A DNA stretch of 54,626 bases from an uncultured Elusimicrobia bacterium (GTDB lineage: Bacteria; Elusimicrobiota; Elusimicrobia; UBA1565; UBA9628). A model generated the notes under the pieces. That model made no database searches. It was not told the origin of the DNA and worked only from the letters and a program-made list of their open reading frames with translations. The stretch spans positions 1 to 54,626 of the forward strand of contig CAIRTQ010000025.1 of the NCBI GenBank assembly GCA_903881545.1, in the 5' to 3' direction. Shown piece after piece: positions 51,514-54,626 of this stretch. Made by a program: the position numbers and the translations under genes. Every line of letters begins with the position of its first letter. Within the stretch, counting starts at the first letter, position 1.

Positions 51514-52533
51514 ATGAGCGCAAAACAGATTCGCATCGGCATCATCGGCGCGGGACGCATCGGCAAGGTGCACGCCGAAACCATCGCCTTCCGCCTGCCA
51601 GAGGCGGAGCCGGTCGTGATCGCCGACGTCAAGGTCCAGGCGGCCCAGGAAGTAGCCGCGCGCTGCGGCATAGCCCGCGTGGCCAATACCGCCGAGGAGG
51701 TCATCGCAGACCGCAATGTGGACGCCGTGCTCATCTGCTCCTCCACCGACACGCACGCCGACCTGGTAGTGGCGGCGGCCAAGGCGGGCAAGCACATCTT
51801 CTGCGAGAAGCCCATCGACCACAGCCTGGCCAAGATCGACCGGGCCCTGGCCGCGGTGAAGACCGCCGGGGTCAAGCTTCAGGTGGGCTTCAACCGTCGC
51901 TTCGACCCCAACTTCGCGCGCGTGCGTCAGGCCGTGGCCAGCGGCGAGATCGGCGCCCCGCACCTCATGCACATCATCAGCCGCGACCCCGCGCCGCCGC
52001 CCCCGGCCTACGTCAAGGTTTCGGGCGGCATCTTCCTGGACATGACCATCCACGACTTCGACATGGCCCGCTTCTTGATCGGCGACGAGGTGGAGGAGAT
52101 ATACACCGCGGGCGGGGTCATGGTGGACCCGGAGATCGGCAAGGCCGGAGACCTGGACACCGCGCTCATCGTCCTGCGCTTCAAGAACGGCGTCATCGGC
52201 ACCATAGACAACAGCCGCAAGGCGGTCTACGGCTACGACCAGCGCGTGGAGATCTTGGGCAGCGGCGGCTCGATTGCCACGGCCAACTGCTACCCCAACG
52301 AGGCGGTGGTGAGCACGGCCAAGGAAGTGCGGCGCGACTTGCCCCTCAACTTCTTCATGGAGCGCTACACCGAGAGCTTCGTCAACGAGCTGCGCGCCTT
52401 CGTCAAGGCCGTGGCCGAGGACAAGCCTACTCCGGTCACCGGCATGGACGGCCGCATCCCCGTGGTGATGGGCCTGGCGGCGCGCAAGTCCCACGACGAG
52501 CGCCGGCCCGTGCGGCTCTCCGAGATCGGCTAG
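51514..52533 (+). CDS. iolG: Myo-inositol 2-dehydrogenase
   Basis: The 339-residue GFO/IDH/MocA oxidoreductase has an N-terminal Rossmann fold (IGIIGAGRIGKVHAETIAF), the catalytic EKPIDHSLAKID motif, QVGFNRRFDPNFARV, and DMTIHDFDMARFLIGDEV with the conserved Asp/His pair. It is most like IolG (NAD-dependent oxidation of myo-inositol to 2-keto-myo-inositol), and its place in the iol operon supports this. AAGGAGAG precedes ATG 51514. The operon ends here, eight bases from the convergent transporter gene. Confidence 0.93.
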   Translation: MSAKQIRIGIIGAGRIGKVHAETIAFRLPEAEPVVIADVKVQAAQEVAARCGIARVANTAEEVIADRNVDAVLICSSTDTHADLVVAAAKAGKHIFCEKPIDHSLAKIDRALAAVKTAGVKLQVGFNRRFDPNFARVRQAVASGEIGAPHLMHIISRDPAPPPPAYVKVSGGIFLDMTIHDFDMARFLIGDEVEEIYTAGGVMVDPEIGKAGDLDTALIVLRFKNGVIGTIDNSRKAVYGYDQRVEILGSGGSIATANCYPNEAVVSTAKEVRRDLPLNFFMERYTESFVNELRAFVKAVAEDKPTPVTGMDGRIPVVMGLAARKSHDERRPVRLSEIG

Positions 52534-52540
52534 GCCCGCT

Positions 52541-53827
52541 TCAGGTGAACTTCGTCAGCTTCCAAAGCCGGCGCCCGCTGTAGACCAAGAACAGCAGAGT
52601 CAGGGTACTCAGAAGGGCGAGCCACGGTCTGTTAACGGCGAGGTGCGGGATATCCGCGCTCGCGGCGAGCCAGACGAACACGCCCACGGCCGCGGCCACC
52701 ACCAGCCACTCCCACCAATGGCGGGAGCCTGAGTCCATAAGCTGGTCGTCGCCGTGGAAGTTAGCCTCGACCCGCACCGGGTCCAGGCCGTAGCGGACAC
52801 ATTCGCGCTCCATGGCCCGCTTCCAGGAGGCCTGCTCGGTCTCCGGGACATCGGCAAAACTGATGGCCGTGGCGCCGCAGATCATGACCAGCGAGCCAGC
52901 CGCCACCAAGAGCTTGGTGGCCAGGCCCTGCCCAGCCAGCTCGCCGAAGACCATCGCCCCCCACACCAGGCCCCAGAGCTGGTTGGTGTTGGAAAGGGGT
53001 ATGCCGCGGCCTATGCCGAGGTACTTGGCCGCGTATTGCTGGAACAGGTCGCCCAGCACCCAGCAGAACCCGCCCAGGAACAGCCAGAACAGGGCGGGCT
53101 TGGCCCGGCCCAGCTCGGCCAGCAGGTTGTGCGAGCCGCCATTGAAGATCAGCGCCAAAAGCAGCGTGGTGCCCAGCTCGCCGAAGGTGAACACGGTGAC
53201 GAAGGAGAGCGGGTTCATGCCGCTGATGTAGGCCTTGCGGTAGGGGATGTACATGGTGCCCCAAAGCACACCCGCGCCCAGCGCCGCCATGATGCCCAGG
53301 GAAGCGCGCTGCGCCACGACCGCAGAATGGTGGGTCGTGGCGTAGGAAAGGAGGCAGGCTCCCGCGACAATGGCCGCGGCGCCGCCCAAGACCTTGGTCC
53401 AGACCTTGGCCGGGCTGCCGCGCAGCTCGTTGAACAAGAGCCAGCCCCAGAACAGGCCGACAAGGCTATTGGTGTTCCACAAGGGGAAGGCGATGGAGAG
53501 TCCGACGTCGCGGATGGCGAAGACGGTCAAAGTGTTGGCGATGGCCCAGAGCATGCCGGCCAGCACGGCCCAGACCAAGAGGTGCATCTTCTCCTTGAAG
53601 TCGAGCACGATGTAGCCAGTACCCTTGAGTATCATGGGGACGGTCCAGCGCGCCACGAAGACGCCAGAGACCATGCCGAGGGATATCAGGAAGGGCGAGA
53701 AGCCCATTGTGACGAGCTTGGTGGGGGCTTCGGCGGCGCCGAGCCAGGCGCCGGCGGCGAGGCCGCAGACCACGCCGAGGCCGTGCAAAGAGCGGGCGGA
53801 GAGCCGGGTCGAGGTTTGCTTGTCCAT
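52541..53827 (-). CDS. GRP/RhaT-type sugar transporter
   Basis: 428 residues with about ten helices in two halves, as in the glucose/rhamnose (GRP) branch of the drug/metabolite superfamily. Segments include GFSPFLISLGMVSGVFVAR, LSIAFPLWNTNSLVGLFWGWLLFNEL and GIGRGIPLSNTNQLWGLVWGAMVFGEL, the paired repeats. An insertion of about 70 hydrophilic residues precedes two extra C-terminal helices. Its location beside iolG makes myo-inositol or a related polyol the probable substrate. A 33-residue membrane peptide gene lies immediately upstream. Confidence 0.82.
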   Translation of the reverse strand: MDKQTSTRLSARSLHGLGVVCGLAAGAWLGAAEAPTKLVTMGFSPFLISLGMVSGVFVARWTVPMILKGTGYIVLDFKEKMHLLVWAVLAGMLWAIANTLTVFAIRDVGLSIAFPLWNTNSLVGLFWGWLLFNELRGSPAKVWTKVLGGAAAIVAGACLLSYATTHHSAVVAQRASLGIMAALGAGVLWGTMYIPYRKAYISGMNPLSFVTVFTFGELGTTLLLALIFNGGSHNLLAELGRAKPALFWLFLGGFCWVLGDLFQQYAAKYLGIGRGIPLSNTNQLWGLVWGAMVFGELAGQGLATKLLVAAGSLVMICGATAISFADVPETEQASWKRAMERECVRYGLDPVRVEANFHGDDQLMDSGSRHWWEWLVVAAAVGVFVWLAASADIPHLAVNRPWLALLSTLTLLFLVYSGRRLWKLTKFT

Positions 53828-53831
53828 GGCG

Positions 53832-53933
53832 TCAGCTGATGAAGAGAAGCAGGCCTGCGCCCAGAAGGAGGACGACGAGGGGCAGCCAGAAGTGGGAGTC
53901 GGTCAGGATGGCTTTGATGGGCGCTTTGGTCAC
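53832..53933 (-). CDS. 33-residue single-helix membrane peptide upstream of the sugar transporter
   Basis: GTG 53933, with GGAGG about eight bases upstream, encodes MTKAPIKAILTDSHFW and then one hydrophobic helix (LPLVVLLLGAGLLLFIS) to a TGA. The stop is four bases before the ATG of the GRP transporter, on the same strand. The amphipathic N-terminal DSHFW and strong ribosome-binding site suggest a real small subunit or regulator of the transporter. An upstream minus-strand TATCAT could be its -10. Confidence 0.65.
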   Translation of the reverse strand: MTKAPIKAILTDSHFWLPLVVLLLGAGLLLFIS

Positions 53934-54022
53934 TGGATATCCCTCCGAACGCTTAGGATCTCTCGATGAGATGAACCGGATTGAATGATACTAAATGTAG
54001 GCGCTGCCGCCGAGGCGACGAA

Positions 54023-54343
54023 TCATGGCGCGCCGCGCCAGCCGTCCCAGAGGTGCCGCAGGGCCAGGTAGGGATGCCGCGCCGGCAGACGCGGCCCGGC
54101 AAAGCGCATCACCTCCCGTATTCCGGCGCGGCGGCCGGCCTCATAACACTGGACCGCACAGCGCGAGCAGGCCGGCTTCCGCGCGCCGAATGGGCAGGCC
54201 GCCAGGCGCTTGCGGGCATAGGCCAGCAGGCCGGCGCACTCGGTGCAGAGCTCTCGCCCGCCATGGCGGGAGGCGCAGTACATGCGCAGCATGGCCGCCA
54301 GCGTCTTCGACTCGCGCTCCAAACGCCGGCTTAGGGCGCCCAT
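54023..54343 (-). CDS. YgbA_NO (nitrous-oxide-stimulated promoter) family protein
   Basis: 106 residues with the family's Cys-rich pattern: MLRMYCASRHGGRELCTECAGLLAYARKRL, CPFGARKPACSRCAVQCYEAGRR, and the end REVMRFAGPRLPARHPYLALRHL. Five or more conserved Cys suggest metal binding. Family members such as E. coli ygbA are induced by nitric oxide or anaerobiosis and help recovery from nitrosative stress. Here an FNR-type site is centred 41.5 bases upstream of the predicted leaderless start, which fits that regulation. Confidence 0.88.
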   Translation of the reverse strand: MGALSRRLERESKTLAAMLRMYCASRHGGRELCTECAGLLAYARKRLAACPFGARKPACSRCAVQCYEAGRRAGIREVMRFAGPRLPARHPYLALRHLWDGWRGAP

Positions 54344-54349
54344 GCTCCC

Positions 54350-54355
54350 ATTATA
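54350..54355 (-). promoter_or_regulatory. -10 element (TATAAT) of the YgbA_NO gene, leaderless
   Basis: TATAAT on the minus strand is followed by six bases (GGGAGC) and the ATG at 54343. No TG extension and no -35 are present; the FNR-type site occupies the -35 region. Confidence 0.65.
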
Positions 54356-54377
54356 GTAAGCCGCGTCCCGCCCGGCC

Positions 54378-54391
54378 TTGATTCAAGTCAA
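54378..54391. promoter_or_regulatory. FNR/CRP-type operator
   Basis: TTGATTCAAGTCAA matches the FNR consensus TTGATnnnnATCAA at nine of ten positions. Its centre (54384.5) is exactly 41.5 bases from the predicted start of the minus transcript (54343) and 41.5 bases from the predicted start of a diverging plus transcript (54426), the class II activation geometry. Confidence 0.7.
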
Positions 54392-54413
54392 AACCAGCCG
54401 GCCTCTCCGGCGC

Positions 54414-54419
54414 CATAAT
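54414..54419 (+). promoter_or_regulatory. -10 element (CATAAT) of a divergent FNR-controlled transcript
   Basis: CATAAT lies 29.5 bases from the FNR-site centre, the mirror image of the minus-strand TATAAT. The predicted start is 54426, followed by AAAGGAGG at 54433-54440. Confidence 0.5.
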
Positions 54420-54450
54420 ATGAGGACCGGACAAAGGAGGCAGCATAACC

Positions 54451-54489
54451 ATGAACAGCCAGACAGAAAAAGCGCAGGCCGCGGCATGA
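54451..54489 (+). CDS. 12-residue ORF with strong ribosome-binding site
   Basis: ATG 54451 follows AAAGGAGG by ten bases and reads MNSQTEKAQAAA before TGA. It is the first ORF of the divergent FNR-controlled transcript. It may be a leader peptide or the start of a gene truncated by a frameshift; I see no continuation in the other frames. Confidence 0.3.
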   Translation: MNSQTEKAQAAA

Positions 54490-54611
54490 CAACGGCGCTA
54501 TCATAAAACTACAATAGTCACACACTCCTGTCCGGGGAAAAACGACAGGGAACCCTTCGCCAATTGTAGAATGAAGCTGTTCAGGAAACATTCTACGACG
54601 GAGGATTCCCC

Positions 54612-54626
54612 TTGGCACATTATAAC
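54612..54626 (+). CDS. Start of a gene running off the right edge
   Basis: TTG 54612 has GGAGG (54600-54604) seven bases upstream and begins MAHYN before the window ends. A TAGAAT at 54567-54572 would give a 33-base leader. Too short to identify. Confidence 0.35.

Overview
The window is about 54.6 kb of GC-rich bacterial chromosome with short intergenic gaps and many stop/start overlaps (ATGA, GTGA, TTGA). Gene content indicates a free-living or host-flexible bacterium of Gram-negative type: exported proteins with clear signal peptides, a lipoprotein, peptidoglycan precursor genes, an ECF sigma/anti-sigma/RseB-like set and many GT-C membrane glycosyltransferases. No rRNA or tRNA gene is visible, so taxonomy is inference. 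The mixture (papain-like protease, serpin, NadD-YqeK fusion, ORF6N protein, many TAnAAT promoters) would fit a deep-branching phylum such as Elusimicrobiota, but the sequence does not prove this.

Layout. 1-600: two truncated genes meeting at an apparent breakpoint. 0.6-10.9 kb: a minus-strand housekeeping run hpt-ftsH-folP-glmM-pdxJ-glmS-acpS-nnrD-serpin-tsaE. 10.9-14.6 kb: a plus operon of a 47-residue leaderless ORF, ddl, an ECF sigma factor, a zinc-finger anti-sigma factor and an RseB-like protein. 14.5-18.3 kb: a histidine phosphatase, a less GC-rich GT-39 protein, a small secreted protein and the fluoride exporter crcB with DUF190. 18.7-26.6 kb: nadD-yqeK, a LytR_C protein, rsfS, argS and three membrane/glycosyltransferase genes. 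26.6-28.4 kb: a decayed accessory patch with a multiply frameshifted endonuclease/phosphatase-fold pseudogene ending in an attC-like element, a frameshifted ORF6N gene, and a 39-bp duplicate of the glgC tail. 28.4-39.1 kb: glgC, a secreted papain-like protease, a phosphodiesterase/phosphatase, two CheY-like regulators, a POT peptide transporter, a Cys-less arginine-deiminase-fold protein, an exported degenerate CbiX-like protein and thyX. 39.1-44.2 kb: a lipoprotein, a repeat protein, phoH-ybeY and a large PilZ-GT2 glycosyltransferase. 44.2-54 kb: a YeiH transporter, then a myo-inositol catabolic cluster (iolA/mmsA divergent from iolB, a transaldolase-family gene, iolD, iolE, iolG) with a GRP-type sugar transporter and a 33-residue membrane peptide. 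54-54.6 kb: a YgbA_NO-family gene and an FNR-type site centred on a symmetric divergent promoter.

How the genes work together. glmS and glmM make glucosamine-1-phosphate and ddl makes D-Ala-D-Ala, so wall precursor supply is well represented. The inositol genes cover oxidation, dehydration, ring opening, isomerisation and the terminal semialdehyde dehydrogenase, but the kinase (IolC) and aldolase (IolJ) are absent and a transaldolase-family gene sits in their place.

The most distinctive signals are regulatory. Several genes have a TAnAAT-like -10 element exactly six bases before the start codon, which implies leaderless transcripts. In two cases the leaderless ORF is a tiny peptide whose stop overlaps the next gene's start. 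At the right end an FNR-type palindrome lies exactly 41.5 bases from two diverging predicted start points.
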